Origin: an uncultured Oscillospiraceae bacterium
GTDB taxonomy: Bacteria > Bacillota_A > Clostridia > Oscillospirales > Oscillospiraceae
Length of the DNA: 14,183 nt
Assembly (NCBI GenBank): GCA_900754605.1
Contig: CAAEDK010000190.1
Span: 1 to 14,183 of the forward strand
Direction of reading: 5' to 3'
Shown: one piece after another, positions 13,879 through 14,183 of the stretch
How the letters are laid out: each line of letters begins with the position of its first letter
How positions within the stretch are numbered: the stretch's first letter is position 1
Translations under genes and position numbers: made by a program
The notes under the pieces: generated by a model
Databases searched by the model: none
The model's input: the letters and a program-made list of their open reading frames with translations, nothing else
What the model was told of the DNA's origin: nothing

Positions 13879-14124
13879 ATGACCATTCAGTACACACCCA
13901 GAGGGGTCTGCTCCCGGTCCTTCACCATCCAGGTGGAGGACGGCCTCATCCAGTCCGTCCAGGTCGTGGGCGGGTGCAGCGGCAATCTTCAGGGCATCTC
14001 TATGCTGCTGAAAGGAATGCCGGTGGATGAGGCCATCCAGCGGATGGAAGGCATTCGCTGCGGCAGCAAGGCCACCTCCTGCCCAGATCAGCTGGCCCAA
14101 GCTCTGAAGCAGGCCCGGGGCTGA
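13879..14124 (+). CDS. TSCPD domain-containing protein, small four-cysteine family
   Basis: This is an 81-residue cytoplasmic protein of unknown function. It has the TSCPD fold known as a C-terminal module of class II ribonucleotide reductases, here as a stand-alone protein. The family marks are four cysteines in the contexts GVCSRS, GGCSGN, IRCGSK and TSCPDQLA; the last gives the domain its name. Metal binding by these cysteines is plausible but unproven. The start is taken at the ATG at 13879 because AAGGAG (13863-13868) lies 10 bases before it; an in-frame ATG at 13855 would put the ribosome binding site inside the gene. It has its own promoter. No terminator was identified before the window ends at 14183. 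Confidence 0.88.
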   Translation: MTIQYTPRGVCSRSFTIQVEDGLIQSVQVVGGCSGNLQGISMLLKGMPVDEAIQRMEGIRCGSKATSCPDQLAQALKQARG

Positions 14125-14183
14125 TGCCATCGTATTTCCGTATGCAACGCCCTCTGGTCATGCTTTTTTGACAAGCTGAGCCA

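Overview
The window looks like chromosome of an anaerobic, spore-forming Firmicute of class Clostridia, most plausibly an Oscillospiraceae-type gut bacterium. The clues are a Spo0A homologue, a rubrerythrin, a TSCPD-domain protein of the four-cysteine type, strong AGGAGG ribosome binding sites, and fairly GC-rich coding sequence separated by AT-rich intergenic DNA. The genus cannot be fixed from sequence reading alone. I found no mobile element, rRNA, tRNA or CRISPR array.

Layout: (i) 1-1622 holds the start of a nicotinate phosphoribosyltransferase gene on the minus strand, divergent from a rubrerythrin gene. Their promoters appear to share -10 bases. (ii) 1623-3267 holds a lone membrane glycosyltransferase (GT2, processive-type motifs) behind a roughly 145-nt leader with several alternative stems. 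(iii) 3268-11460 is the core of the window: an FCD-type GntR regulator followed by a six-gene co-directional operon. The genes encode a zinc-dependent sugar-acid dehydrogenase, the three parts of a TRAP transporter (binding lipoprotein, small and large membrane subunits), mannonate dehydratase (UxuA) and a fructuronate-reductase-type enzyme (UxuB). A strong two-way terminator closes it. (iv) 11482-12567 is a secreted stalk-domain protein on the minus strand with an ECF-sigma-type promoter. (v) 13018-14124 holds a Spo0A homologue and a small TSCPD protein.

How the genes work together: the TRAP system should import a sugar acid. The dehydrogenase resembles the RspB/LgoD group and could oxidise L-gulonate to D-fructuronate. 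UxuB would then give D-mannonate and UxuA would give 2-keto-3-deoxygluconate. No uronate isomerase (UxaC), KDG kinase or KDPG aldolase lies here, so an aldonic acid is a more natural substrate than glucuronate. A near-palindromic 20-bp site, close to CTTGTATACTAGTATACAAG, occurs in front of both the regulator and the operon, inside or over their predicted promoters. This makes autoregulation plus control of the operon likely. Four intercistronic gaps of the operon each carry a strong hairpin without a U-tract.

The most unusual single observation is the Spo0A homologue. Its DNA-binding half is intact, but the receiver has Glu (residue 57) where the phosphorylated Asp should be, and Ala (residue 12) at one acidic-pocket position. 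It may therefore act without phosphorylation.
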